64,000 nucleotides of DNA from Spirochaeta thermophila DSM 6578 (GCF_000184345.1 NC_017583.1:2232001-2296000); one strand, 5' to 3'. Numbered from the stretch's first letter, positions 27,133 through 36,667 are shown. Numbers and translations: made by a program. Notes: generated by a model from the letters alone, not told the origin.

Positions 27133-28404
27133 CTACACCCCCCTCTTCTCCAGGTTCCTCTCCACCAGCAGGAGCACGAGCCCTATGAGGAACAGCAGGT
27201 TCACGCTGAAGATCCCCGCCGCCGTGTGGCGCGTGAGATCGGTGAAGGCCCCCACCAGCGCCGGCCCCATGATCGCCGCGAACTTGCCCATCACGTCGAA
27301 AAACCCGAAGAACTCCGCCGACTTCTCCTTGGGCACGAGCCTCCCGTAGTACGAACGGCTCAGCGACTGCACCCCACCCTGCGCCGTACCCACGAGCACC
27401 GCGATGAGCCAGAAGACCGCGGTCTTCACCCCGAGCGAAGGGATGAACGGCAAAGACGTCGCGAGCAGGGTGATCACGAAGTACGTGGCGATCCCCACGA
27501 AGAGCATCGTCCGGGTGGAAAACCGCTCCGCAAGCCTCCCGTAGATGAGCGAAAAGGGAAAGGCCACGAACTGCACCACCAGGAGCACCACCAGCAACGT
27601 CGTCTGTCCAAGCCCGATATCCATCCCTATGGGAATCGCCATCTTGATGATGGTCACCACCCCATCGATGTAGAAAAAATAGGCCAGGAGAAAGACGAAG
27701 AGGGCCCTGTAGTGGGCCACGTTCCTGAAGGTGTGGTAGAGTCTGCTGAAAGCCTCGCGCACAGGCCTGCCCGCATGCTCCACGAAGTAGTTCTGCTTCA
27801 CAAAGAGGAAGAACGGGATGCTGAAGACCGCCCACCAGGCCGCCGCAATGAGGAACGAGGCCCTCACCATGGGTACCTGGCTCTCGAGTCCCAGCTGCTT
27901 ATGAAGAAGGATGAGGACCATTGCGAGAAGGAACGGGATGCTCCCGCCGATGTAGCCCCACCCATAGCCGCTCGCAGAGACCCAGTCCATACGCTCCGAG
28001 GAAGTCACGTCCACCACGAACGAATCGTAGAAGATATTGGCCCCCGAAAACCCGATCACCGAGATCACAAAGAGGAGAAGCCCTATGCTCCACTGACCTT
28101 CAAGCACAAAGGCGATCCCTGCGGTGGCGAGCACGCCCATGGTGAAAAAGACCGAGAAGAACCGTTTCTTGGAGTTTCGGTAGTCAGCCAAGGCACCTAG
28201 TATCGGGGCCAGGAAGGCCACCACGAGTGAGGCAGCACTGTTGGCATAACCGAGGAGAGCCGTAGAACGATGGGCCTCCATCCCCGAGGCGAGCACGCCC
28301 TTGAAGAACATGGGAAAGATCACCGTCATCACGATCATGGTGTGCGCAGAGTTCGCCCAGTCGTAGAGCACCCAGCTGCGCTCCTGGGTCGTCATACCTT
28401 TCAC
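27133..28404 (-). CDS. MFS transporter of the UMF1 (Atg22-like) family
   Basis: About 423 residues, 12 membrane segments. The N-terminal signature WVLYDWANSAH and the later GGVQSLSRSYYGRLVPKEKSAEFFGFFDV are hallmarks of UMF1/Atg22-like major facilitator proteins; the yeast relative exports amino acids from the vacuole. The start is uncertain: GTG at 28404 lies 6 nt after GGAGG, while ATG at 28407 and 28395 are also possible. Appears co-transcribed with the PLC-like gene and pyrC. Confidence 0.88.
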   Translation of the reverse strand: MKGMTTQERSWVLYDWANSAHTMIVMTVIFPMFFKGVLASGMEAHRSTALLGYANSAASLVVAFLAPILGALADYRNSKKRFFSVFFTMGVLATAGIAFVLEGQWSIGLLLFVISVIGFSGANIFYDSFVVDVTSSERMDWVSASGYGWGYIGGSIPFLLAMVLILLHKQLGLESQVPMVRASFLIAAAWWAVFSIPFFLFVKQNYFVEHAGRPVREAFSRLYHTFRNVAHYRALFVFLLAYFFYIDGVVTIIKMAIPIGMDIGLGQTTLLVVLLVVQFVAFPFSLIYGRLAERFSTRTMLFVGIATYFVITLLATSLPFIPSLGVKTAVFWLIAVLVGTAQGGVQSLSRSYYGRLVPKEKSAEFFGFFDVMGKFAAIMGPALVGAFTDLTRHTAAGIFSVNLLFLIGLVLLLVERNLEKRGV

Positions 28405-28492
28405 CATCCACCTCCCTTGTCTGATTTCTCCCATTGTAGCGCATCTCTGTTAAAACGCAATGAAAATCTCCCCACACCAGATCGCATCCCGC

Positions 28493-31411
28493 TCACAGCG
28501 GGAGCACCACCTTCCGGTGCGGCATCCCCTCCAGCTCGGCCACCCGCTCCCCATCCCCCAGCACCGCCACCCGCCCCTCATCCCACCTCTCCACCAGCCG
28601 CCGCGCCGCCTCCTGCACCTCCCTCACCCCGCACCCCAACACCCCCTCCCGGTACGCCTGACGCACCTCATCCCCTATCCCCAGCACACACCTGCGCAGC
28701 GCCCTGAACCCCTTCACCCCCGGCCCATCCGGCGCGATCTCGCGCCCCACCACCCCCCGTACCGCCTGCTCCACCACATCCTCCGGCACCCCCCGCTCCG
28801 CCACCTCCTCCACCACCTCGCGCACCACCTGGAGTGTCCTGCGCACATGGGGATCCCTATAGCTCGTCACCGTGAACACCCCCTCCATGGCAGACGCCCC
28901 TGCGAACGCCCCATACGCCCCTCCCTCCATACGCACCCGCTCCCACAGCGGCCCACCCTTGAGCAGGTGGGCGAGCACCACCATGGCCGAAAACCCCTCC
29001 TCCCCCAGCCTCAAGGCCGGCACTGCCTGCGCCACGTACGCCACCTTGCTCGGCGCCACGAAGGCCTCCGCCACACGCCCCACCTCAGGCCCCTCAGGCA
29101 CACCCCCACCCATCCCCTCTTCCATCGCCCCGAACCACTCCTCCAGGACCCGCTGCACACGACGTACCCCCTCACCCCGCCCCGTGATCCCTGCCACGAG
29201 ACCCCCCTTCACCACCACACGCCGCCTCATCCCCTCGAGCACCTCACCAACCCCTGCCAGCCCCTCCTTCTCACGCTCACGCAGGAAGAAGAACTGGCTC
29301 ACCCCTCCCCAGGCCTCCTCCAGACGCATGGCCCGCGAAAAGGCCGCCTCGGCACGTAGACTCATGAAACTGTGTCCCGAAGGCACGATCGATGAGACAA
29401 AGTCCTGTTTGAGTTCCAGGAACAACATCCGCAACCGCTTTTCATCACGCACATCCACCTCTTCGAGCAGACGCCGCACCAGCCCCAGCCCCTCCTCCAC
29501 GTACTGCTCCAGCATCTTCACGCGCACCACCACCTGAGGCACCGGCTCCCGCGTGAGGAGGTGCGACGTGGCATCCTCTTCAACCGAGAACCCACCCGTG
29601 GTGAGCGAGAGCCGCACCGCCACTCTGTCGTAGGACATATCCGGAAGCCCCCCGCCCTCCAGCACATCCACAAGGAGCGGTACATACGGCAGCTCCTCCT
29701 GGTTGATCCCGGAGAGCGGGAACAGGAGATCCACATACACGATCCCGTTCGTCTCAAGCGGGTGCACGTAGACCGGCACCCCCGTACACACCACCTCTTC
29801 CTGAGGGATCCGCTCCACCTCCCGGGGGAGATCCTCCCGCCGAAGAAGGGGGATCACGCCCTGATCATCGGGACTCTGCTGGAAGACCCGCACTCGCTCC
29901 GCCTTCTCCTGTACCTCCCTCCGCTCCTCCTCAGAAAGCCTCGCCCCCAGCTCCTCGAGGGCCCGGCGTTCGGCCTCCTCCTCCCGCGCGAGCTTGCCAG
30001 GCTCAGGCCGTACCACCAGGGTAAGCCGATGCGGATTTTCGAGAAAGTACTCCTTGATGAGCCGCGAGAAGTAGTCGGGCTCCTCGGCGAGCCGCGCCTT
30101 GAGGGCCTCGAAGACCGGGAGAAACTCCAGCATGAATCCCGGCGGAATATCGTAGATCCAGCCACGCACCACCCTGCGGATGAGGGAGAGCCCTGCATTC
30201 CGCTTGCCCGGAAGCTCCCTGAACCTGAACTCCACACGCCGCAGCACACTCTCGATCAGCTCCCGATCGATCCCCTCCTCTGCAAGCTCCCTCAGGGACG
30301 AGAAGATGCACTCCTCTATCTCTCCAGCCCTCTCCGGATCGGTCCCCTTGAGCCCTGCGGAAAAGACCGGCTGGAAGATCTCACTCTCGATCCCAGTGGT
30401 AGAGGCCACATCCTCACCCAGACCCGACTCCAGGAGGGCCTTGCGCAGGGGCGCACCGTCGTGTCCCACGAGCACCTCGCTCAGCACTTCCAGGCTCATG
30501 GTGGTGAACCTGTCCCACAGGGTGGTGAGCAACCAGTTGACGGTCATGATGGAACGACCCTCGAGCGGCTCCCCCTCACCTATGCCGTATGTCTTCTCCA
30601 TGGTACGCGGAACCTCCCACCTCGCCTGGAAGGGCACCCGCGTATCCGGCGCCCGCCTCCCCTCACACCGCGAGAGGAACTCCCGCTCCAGGAAGGCCAG
30701 CTGTTCCTCTGTAGGGATATTGCCGTAGAGCATCACCTTGCACCGCGAGGGATGATAGTGGTCCCTGTGGAAGCGCACGAACTCTTCATAGGTGAGCGAG
30801 GGAATGGCGTGCGGATCACCCCCGCTCTCGAACCGGTAGGGGCTCTCGGAGAACAGGCCGCGCAGCGACCATTCGCCCGAGACCGCCTCTGGATCGGAGT
30901 AGACCCCCTTCATCTCGTTGTACACCACCCCCACCCTCACAAGTCTCCCATCAGGAACCCACTCGAGGCGGTGCCCCTCCTGCATGAAGGCCTCTTCCCG
31001 CAGAAGGGGGAAGAACACCGCATCCCCGTACACCTTCATGAGGTTGAAGTAGTCCTCCTTCACCGTGCTCCCTGCAGGATAGATCGTCCTGTCAGGATAC
31101 GTCATGGCATTGAGAAAGCTTGCAAGGCTCCCCTTCATGAGCACCGCAAAAGGGTCCTTAAGGGGAAACCGCTCCGAACCGCAGAGCACCGTGTGCTCCA
31201 GGATATGTGGTGTGCCTTTATCGTCGTCGGGAAGGGTCTTGAAGACAAAGGCGAAGAAGTTCTCATCATCGTCGTTGTACAGGTGGTAGACCTCGAGCCC
31301 CGTGGGCTCATGCACCGCCCGTATCCCCACCCCGGTGAAATCCGGGACTGCATCCACTTCTTTTATGAGGAATCCTCCCACACGGGTGCCCGGTACCAGA
31401 TGCTCCCTCAC
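28493..31411 (-). CDS. M16 family metalloprotease, presequence-protease (PreP) type
   Basis: 972 residues, the size of PreP/Cym1 single-chain M16C peptidases. The inverted zinc motif HILEHTVLCGSE is near residue 70, with the usual downstream Glu region. Such enzymes degrade peptides in a closed two-half chamber. The start is a GTG at 31411 with AAGGAGG 5 nt upstream, preferred to an in-frame codon at 31471. The last third (28493 to about 29345) has visibly more extreme base composition (GTG, GGG, GAG codons) than the rest. Confidence 0.93.
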   Translation of the reverse strand: MREHLVPGTRVGGFLIKEVDAVPDFTGVGIRAVHEPTGLEVYHLYNDDDENFFAFVFKTLPDDDKGTPHILEHTVLCGSERFPLKDPFAVLMKGSLASFLNAMTYPDRTIYPAGSTVKEDYFNLMKVYGDAVFFPLLREEAFMQEGHRLEWVPDGRLVRVGVVYNEMKGVYSDPEAVSGEWSLRGLFSESPYRFESGGDPHAIPSLTYEEFVRFHRDHYHPSRCKVMLYGNIPTEEQLAFLEREFLSRCEGRRAPDTRVPFQARWEVPRTMEKTYGIGEGEPLEGRSIMTVNWLLTTLWDRFTTMSLEVLSEVLVGHDGAPLRKALLESGLGEDVASTTGIESEIFQPVFSAGLKGTDPERAGEIEECIFSSLRELAEEGIDRELIESVLRRVEFRFRELPGKRNAGLSLIRRVVRGWIYDIPPGFMLEFLPVFEALKARLAEEPDYFSRLIKEYFLENPHRLTLVVRPEPGKLAREEEAERRALEELGARLSEEERREVQEKAERVRVFQQSPDDQGVIPLLRREDLPREVERIPQEEVVCTGVPVYVHPLETNGIVYVDLLFPLSGINQEELPYVPLLVDVLEGGGLPDMSYDRVAVRLSLTTGGFSVEEDATSHLLTREPVPQVVVRVKMLEQYVEEGLGLVRRLLEEVDVRDEKRLRMLFLELKQDFVSSIVPSGHSFMSLRAEAAFSRAMRLEEAWGGVSQFFFLREREKEGLAGVGEVLEGMRRRVVVKGGLVAGITGRGEGVRRVQRVLEEWFGAMEEGMGGGVPEGPEVGRVAEAFVAPSKVAYVAQAVPALRLGEEGFSAMVVLAHLLKGGPLWERVRMEGGAYGAFAGASAMEGVFTVTSYRDPHVRRTLQVVREVVEEVAERGVPEDVVEQAVRGVVGREIAPDGPGVKGFRALRRCVLGIGDEVRQAYREGVLGCGVREVQEAARRLVERWDEGRVAVLGDGERVAELEGMPHRKVVLPL

Positions 31412-31478
31412 GTCCGCCTCCTTATGCGCGCGTATCTTCCTTCCTCTACACCATATTCCGCGCTTTGACAACAGGACA

Positions 31479-31507
31479 CAAAAAGGCCGCCGACTCTGCG
31501 GCGGCCT
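31479..31507 (-). terminator. rho-independent terminator of the E1-lipoyl-KASIII gene
   Basis: Stem AGGCCGCCG (31484-31492), 6-nt loop, CGGCGGCCT (31499-31507), followed by TTTTTG on the - strand. With the promoter at 34964-34992 it makes the fusion gene a likely single-gene unit. Confidence 0.88.
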
Positions 31508-31547
31508 GAATCCTTCATGCGCACACGGGAGATCAGCCCCTCATCGA

Positions 31548-34500
31548 TCACAGGGTCTTCACTACTCCCCCTGCAAAGGTGAACCCTGCACCAAATGCCG
31601 TAAGTCCCAGCACCATCCCCGGCCCGGCTGTGGGGAAGATCTCCTCGAAACAGAGGGGAATGGTGGTCGCCGAGGTGTTCCCCAGCCGGGCGATGTTGGA
31701 GAACACCTTCTCCTCGGGGAGCCCCATGCGCTTCCGCACCGCATCGATGATGCGCTGGTTCGCCTGGTGGGGAACCATGAGATCCATGTCCTCCACCGTG
31801 AAACCCGCCTCTTCGAGGGCCCTGCGAAGGATGTGGATGAGCGCCTTCACCGCGCGCTGGTAGACCGCAGGACCGTCCATGAAGATGGGCTCCTGGTAGG
31901 GGATCCTGAGGATGGACCCATCCTCACCCTCTGCCGAGAGCACAGGCCGGTAGAGGAGGGCCTTGCCCCGTACTCCGGCCTCGGGTCCTGCCACGAGCGT
32001 GGCGCTCGCACCATCGGCAAAGACCGGCGCGGTGGAAGGATCAGAGGTGTCGAGCCTCCTGGAGAGCACATCGGCCGTCACCACCAGCACGGTCTCCTTC
32101 GGCCGTGAAGAGAGGTAGTCGTAGGCGATCTGGAGGGCATAGAGGTACCCGGAGCAGGCCGCATTGATATCATATGCAGGACAGGTGATCCCGCCCTTCC
32201 CCTCGCTGAGCCGGTTCTGGAGCAGGGTGGCAAGTGCAGGGCTGTTGTAGGGAGGGGTGGTGGTGGCACAGATGATGGCCCCCACATCCTCTATCCGGGC
32301 GCCGGTCTTCTCGAAGAGTCTCTGCACCGCATCCACGGAGAGCGAGAGGATATCCTCATCGTCGGAGCCCCACCGGCGCTCCTGGATACCGGTTCGCCGG
32401 ACGATGTCTTCAGGCGTCCATGTGGGGCACATGCGGGAGATCTCCTCATTGGTCACCACCCGGGAGCCCGGCCTTCCTGCCACGTCCACGATCACAGGCA
32501 GGGCACCCTCTCCGCCGTCCCGTACCGTTGCCCTCTCCTCGCGAGGTGCCTCTACGGTGAGGCGGGCCTTCTTCTTCGCCCCGCCGAGCCCCTCGATGAG
32601 TGGTGTACCGGGTTCCTCCTGGGTCAGGGGCTTCTCCTTACGGGCGGCTCCCTCCGGCAATCGGATCTTTGCGATGGCGCTCCCCACAGGGGCCGACTCA
32701 CCTTCCTGTACGAGCAGCTCCTCCACCACTCCATCGACCGAGGCCCGAATCTCCACCGCCGCCTTGTCGGCCTCGGCCTCGGCCACGATCTCGCCGGCCT
32801 TGATGGCATCGCCTTCCTTCACCTTCCACTCGAGGATGGTGATCCGCTCGTCAGAGGGGCTCGACCCCACTGCCTCCAGGAAGTAGTAGCCGGCCTCGGC
32901 CCTGGGCTTCTCCTGCCATCGGATGCTCCCCCCAAGCATCTCCACCGCCGTGGTGAGCACCCGCTTGTACGAGGGGAGCACCTCGAGCTGACACGGGAAG
33001 TTGCACGGCACATAGGTGTCGGCCCGTGTCACCCGCACCACCTCCACAGGCACCCCTGCCTCCTCTGCCGCGGTGGCCACGATCTCCGCCCCCATGCCCG
33101 CGGTGTGCGTGTCCTCATGCACCACGATGAGCCTGCCGGTCTTCTTCACAGAGGCGAGGACCGTCTCCTTGTCCCACGGCACGATGCTCCGGAGGTCGAT
33201 CACCTCTGTCTCCACACCATACTGCGAGAGGGTCTCGGCGGCCTTGAGACAGTGGAGGATGTTGTTCCCCCAGGTGACCATGGTGAGGTCTTCGCCGCGC
33301 CTGAGGACCTTTGCCCTGCCTATGGGAACGAGGTGCTGGCGCACATCGCGGGTGGCGGCAAACTGCCTGTTGTTGAGCATGCTCTTGGGGTAGAAGAAGA
33401 GGGTAGGCCTTCCGGAGGCAAAGGCGGCGTTCAGGAGCCCTGCCGCATCGTCGGCCGAGCTCGGCATGAACACGTCTACCCCCGGGATGTGTGCCGCAAT
33501 CCCCTCCATGGTGCTCGCGTGGAATGGCCCGAGCCCCGGCTTGTACCCCCCACACGAGATCATCACGATCACCGGACACTCCCACCCGCCGTTCGTCCGC
33601 CACCACATGCTCCCCAGCTCGCTGATCATCTGGTTGAAGGCAATGGGGAGAAAGTCGGCGAACTGGAGGAAGGCCACAGGTCGTTTTCCTGCGAGGGCCA
33701 TGCCTATGGAGATGCCCAGAATGCTCGACTCGGCGAGGGGCGAGTTCTGGACACGACCCGGAAACTTCCGGGTGAGCCCCCTCGTCACCCCGAAGACATC
33801 GCCCTTGGGATCCTCTATGTCCTCTCCGAAGAGGAAAACCCCGGGATTCTCTGCGAGGTGTTTCTCCAGTACCCGGTTGATGGCATCGCGCATCACGAGC
33901 ACCTCTTCTTCCGAGAGGGGAGGTGCCTTGTCTTCGATCGAAGGGTCCTCCAGCTCTGGAGGGAGGGGTTTCTTCGCGGTGAAGATGGGCTCCGGGTCGG
34001 ACACGAGCTGACACCGGGCGGCGAGCTCCTCCAGTTCCTTGCGCCACTCCTGCTCCCTGGAGGCAAGCTCCTCTTCTGCGATCCCGTTCTCTATGAGCAC
34101 CTGCCTGAGCTTCTTGATGGGGTCTGCAACCTCCCGCACCCGCTTTCGCTCTTCTTCGGGACGGTACACCGACTCATCGTCCGCATTGGTGTGGTTGCAC
34201 AGCCGCTCCACATCGAAGACCACGATGCGCGGCTTTCTGTCCTCCCGCATCCCTGCCACCACATCCTTGAGGGTGCGGTAGGCGGTCACCGCATCGGTAC
34301 CGTCCACATACGTGATGGGGATGCCGTAGAACGAGTCCACCCTGCCTTCGGGAAGCTCGTAGAAGGTCTTCCCTCTGGTCCTGGTGGAGATGGCGTACTT
34401 GTTGTCCTCGATGAAGAAGAGCACGGGGAGGCCATCCCTCACCGCGTGGGCGATGGCCTCGAGCACCTCACCCTGCTGGATCATGCCGTCGCCCAGGGAG

Positions 34501-34931
34501 CAGAGCACCACCGGAGCCCCCTCGGTATCCCGTACGGCCTTGGCCACACCCACCGCCTGGAGGGCGGAGTTTCCCACCGGCCCCACGATGGAGAGGATCT
34601 TGAGGTGTGGGGCGCTGATGTGCGCGCTCATCTGCCTGCCTGCGGAGTGAGACTCCCTGTTGGTGAAGAGCGAATGGAAGAACTGGGCCGAATCGAGCCC
34701 TCGCGCGAGCATGAGGGCCTTGTCGCGGTAGTGACAGTGGAGCCAGTCGTGCGCTGTGAAGAGCGGGGCAAGCACTGCCGCAGCCTCATGACCTGCGCCC
34801 GAGACGGTGAAGAAGGCCTCACCCCGTTTGGTGTAGTCCTCCTCTATGCGATCGATCTCCCTTGCGGAGAACATGTGCTTGTAGAGGTCAAGAAAGAGCT
34901 TCGTTTCCTGATCCTGAAGCTGGTGTCCCAT
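31548..34931 (-). CDS. fusion: 2-oxoacid dehydrogenase E1alpha-E1beta-lipoyl-KASIII
   Basis: 1127 residues in one open frame with four modules. E1alpha (~1-330) has the thiamine-diphosphate motif GDG (147-149) to DNKYAIS (from 176). E1beta (~340-670) includes FLFGEDIEDPKGDVFG, ESSILGISIGMA and VIDLRSIVPWDKE. A lipoyl domain (~684-760) has Lys723 in EADKAAVE. After a charged linker, a FabH-type 3-oxoacyl-ACP synthase III (~815-1127) keeps the complete triad Cys926 (AACSG), His1055 (PHQAN) and Asn1085 (GNTSA). There is no E2 acyltransferase domain. The ATG at 34931 follows GGGGG; an upstream TTG is unlikely. By family knowledge E1 would acylate the lipoyl arm from a 2-oxo acid; handing the acyl group to KASIII, directly or through CoA, to start (branched) fatty acids is my inference. 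A separate conventional PDH lies at 14917-18230. Confidence 0.93.
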   Translation of the reverse strand: MGHQLQDQETKLFLDLYKHMFSAREIDRIEEDYTKRGEAFFTVSGAGHEAAAVLAPLFTAHDWLHCHYRDKALMLARGLDSAQFFHSLFTNRESHSAGRQMSAHISAPHLKILSIVGPVGNSALQAVGVAKAVRDTEGAPVVLCSLGDGMIQQGEVLEAIAHAVRDGLPVLFFIEDNKYAISTRTRGKTFYELPEGRVDSFYGIPITYVDGTDAVTAYRTLKDVVAGMREDRKPRIVVFDVERLCNHTNADDESVYRPEEERKRVREVADPIKKLRQVLIENGIAEEELASREQEWRKELEELAARCQLVSDPEPIFTAKKPLPPELEDPSIEDKAPPLSEEEVLVMRDAINRVLEKHLAENPGVFLFGEDIEDPKGDVFGVTRGLTRKFPGRVQNSPLAESSILGISIGMALAGKRPVAFLQFADFLPIAFNQMISELGSMWWRTNGGWECPVIVMISCGGYKPGLGPFHASTMEGIAAHIPGVDVFMPSSADDAAGLLNAAFASGRPTLFFYPKSMLNNRQFAATRDVRQHLVPIGRAKVLRRGEDLTMVTWGNNILHCLKAAETLSQYGVETEVIDLRSIVPWDKETVLASVKKTGRLIVVHEDTHTAGMGAEIVATAAEEAGVPVEVVRVTRADTYVPCNFPCQLEVLPSYKRVLTTAVEMLGGSIRWQEKPRAEAGYYFLEAVGSSPSDERITILEWKVKEGDAIKAGEIVAEAEADKAAVEIRASVDGVVEELLVQEGESAPVGSAIAKIRLPEGAARKEKPLTQEEPGTPLIEGLGGAKKKARLTVEAPREERATVRDGGEGALPVIVDVAGRPGSRVVTNEEISRMCPTWTPEDIVRRTGIQERRWGSDDEDILSLSVDAVQRLFEKTGARIEDVGAIICATTTPPYNSPALATLLQNRLSEGKGGITCPAYDINAACSGYLYALQIAYDYLSSRPKETVLVVTADVLSRRLDTSDPSTAPVFADGASATLVAGPEAGVRGKALLYRPVLSAEGEDGSILRIPYQEPIFMDGPAVYQRAVKALIHILRRALEEAGFTVEDMDLMVPHQANQRIIDAVRKRMGLPEEKVFSNIARLGNTSATTIPLCFEEIFPTAGPGMVLGLTAFGAGFTFAGGVVKTL

Positions 34932-34963
34932 GGGTCCCCCTTTCTCGGCCAATGGTCGAAAAC

Positions 34964-34992
34964 ATGGTACCCCTCCCTTCCAAGGGTGTCAA
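34964..34992 (-). promoter_or_regulatory. promoter of the E1-lipoyl-KASIII fusion gene
   Basis: TTGACA (34987-34992), 17-nt spacer, TACCAT (34964-34969) on the - strand, about 33 bases before the ATG. Confidence 0.7.
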
Positions 34993-35022
34993 CAGTCCCG
35001 AAAGCACAAAGAAGGGAGGCGT

Positions 35023-36459
35023 TCAGCCCCTCTCCCCGGACGTCACGGGCCCCCCTCCTTCCACCCGCTCCTTCCAGAGGGGATCCACCAGTTCCTTCAG
35101 TCGTGTGTGAAATGCACACAGGGTTTCATAGTACTCGAGGTCTGCCAACGCCTCTGCTGCATGCTGGTCCTCGGGCTTCGCCTCGTCAGGGAGAATGCGC
35201 GATCTGAAGGTGGGATGGTGATCGCGAATGGAGCATGGCATGAAGAAGTTCCCGTCCTGAAGCTTGTACTCCTCCTGCCACGTTCGGCCCGCCTCGAAAA
35301 AGCCACTCATAAGGGCATCGACGAGGGTCTTACCCTCCCGGTAGAGATCGTGCACGTTGTGCACGTAGTAGGGGATGAAGACGCAGGGCATGATGTTGCC
35401 GTGCCAGTCGATGTAGAAGTACCCTCCACCACGGCCGTAGGCGATGCATCCTTCAGAGGCGGCCCCGGCGTTCCAGAAGTCTCCAACGAAATAGCTCTTC
35501 TCAAGGAGCATCCTCTCCACCACCAGGAGAAGATCACGCCGCTCCTCCGGGGTGAGCATGAGATCCATGGTGTCCTTTGCCCGACCTATGGGCATGAGGT
35601 GGAACATCCACATGTACGTGGCGCCCTGCTCTTCGAACCAGAAGTCGTAGAACCTCTCATCCAGGAGCAGATCGATGTTTTCCCTGGTGGCGGTGATCGA
35701 AACGCCAAAGGGAACACCCCACGAACGGAGCACAGACATCCGCTCGAGGATACGGTCGAAGATGCCCTCTCCCCTGCGGGCATCCGTGTGTTCCTTAAAT
35801 CCCTCCACCGAGATGGCTGGCGTGAGATTCCCCAGCTTCACCATGCGCTCCGCCACCTTCTCGTCGATGAGCAGCCCGTTCGTATACATGAGAAACAGGG
35901 TGTCCGGGAACTCTTCGGCGAGATCCAGGATCCCCTTCCCCCCGTCTCTCCAGAGCAGGGGCTCTCCTCCGGAGATCACGATGAACCTTGCTCCCATAAG
36001 ATCGTGCATCTCCCTCACGATACGCCGGGCAATCGCATAGGGAAGAGAGGCCGCGGTGGCAGCATGGCTCGCCGCATAGCACCCCACACAGTTGAGGTTG
36101 CATTTCTGGGTGGGAGAGAGCGTAAGGAAAGCGGGCGGATGAAAGCCATAGCGCTCCCTGAACTCCTCAAGGACGCGGAGGTAGTCGCGATTGAAGAATA
36201 TCTCCTTCATGAAGAGAGACACGGCCCGAACAGCAAAACGAGGCGAAAACCTCCCCCGATCCATCTGTTTCAGCCCCTGCCTGAGGAGGGAGAGGAGAAA
36301 GGCCTTCTTCACCTCCCTCACATAGGGAGGATCCACACTTGTCCTGAAGGAGTCTTCAATCACCTTCTCCACCCTGCGGAGAAGCCATTTCCTCCCGACC
36401 GAAGTCGAGAGCAGGAGCGAAGGGACCTGAGTTCCGAGTCCCCTTCCCATCCTCTTCAT
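35023..36459 (-). CDS. radical SAM protein with C-terminal cysteine region
   Basis: 478 residues. The 4Fe-4S motif Cys120-x3-Cys124-x2-Cys127 (CNLNCVGC) is followed by the SAM-binding GGEPLLW. The C-terminal part has further cysteines (GCIAYGRGGG, MPCVFIPYY, MPCSIRDH), as in SPASM-like auxiliary cluster domains. An N-terminal helical extension of ~105 residues precedes the core. The substrate is unknown; relatives modify peptides or act on lipids and cofactors. A TetR gene lies upstream on the same strand, and a TetR-type palindrome sits between them. Confidence 0.88.
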   Translation of the reverse strand: MKRMGRGLGTQVPSLLLSTSVGRKWLLRRVEKVIEDSFRTSVDPPYVREVKKAFLLSLLRQGLKQMDRGRFSPRFAVRAVSLFMKEIFFNRDYLRVLEEFRERYGFHPPAFLTLSPTQKCNLNCVGCYAASHAATAASLPYAIARRIVREMHDLMGARFIVISGGEPLLWRDGGKGILDLAEEFPDTLFLMYTNGLLIDEKVAERMVKLGNLTPAISVEGFKEHTDARRGEGIFDRILERMSVLRSWGVPFGVSITATRENIDLLLDERFYDFWFEEQGATYMWMFHLMPIGRAKDTMDLMLTPEERRDLLLVVERMLLEKSYFVGDFWNAGAASEGCIAYGRGGGYFYIDWHGNIMPCVFIPYYVHNVHDLYREGKTLVDALMSGFFEAGRTWQEEYKLQDGNFFMPCSIRDHHPTFRSRILPDEAKPEDQHAAEALADLEYYETLCAFHTRLKELVDPLWKERVEGGGPVTSGERG

Positions 36460-36498
36460 CGACTCTCTCCTTTCTCCAAAGAGATAGGTTTATACGAT

Positions 36499-36515
36499 CC
36501 GGAGAAACTCTCCGG
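36499..36515 (-). repeat. inverted repeat in the leader of the radical SAM gene
   Basis: CCGGAGA (36499-36505), 3 nt, TCTCCGG (36509-36515), about 40 bases upstream of the ATG. Flanking bases can extend the stem imperfectly. It could be a leader hairpin or a second binding site. Confidence 0.5.
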
Positions 36516-36577
36516 AGAGGATTCCGTATCAGTCCTCCGGTGACTCATTCGCCCCCCATCCTCCAACACCCGTTTTT

Positions 36578-36594
36578 CGACCGACCGTCGGTCG
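36578..36594. promoter_or_regulatory. TetR-type operator upstream of the radical SAM gene
   Basis: CGACCGAC and GTCGGTCG form 8-bp perfect arms around one central base (36586). The motif resembles operators of many TetR-family repressors (ACCGACCG/CGGTCGGT type). It lies between the TetR gene stop (36668) and the radical SAM start (36459). Confidence 0.6.
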
Positions 36595-36667
36595 CCAAAA
36601 GCCGAAAACCACCCCCTCTCCCCTTTCCTTCCTCCCTCGGGAATATCCAGCACGTTCCCTGCAACCG

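Noticed and set aside
36578-36594. Palindrome as a rho-independent terminator of the tetR gene
   Set aside because: The arms leave only one base between them, so no hairpin loop can form, and no T tract follows on the - strand.
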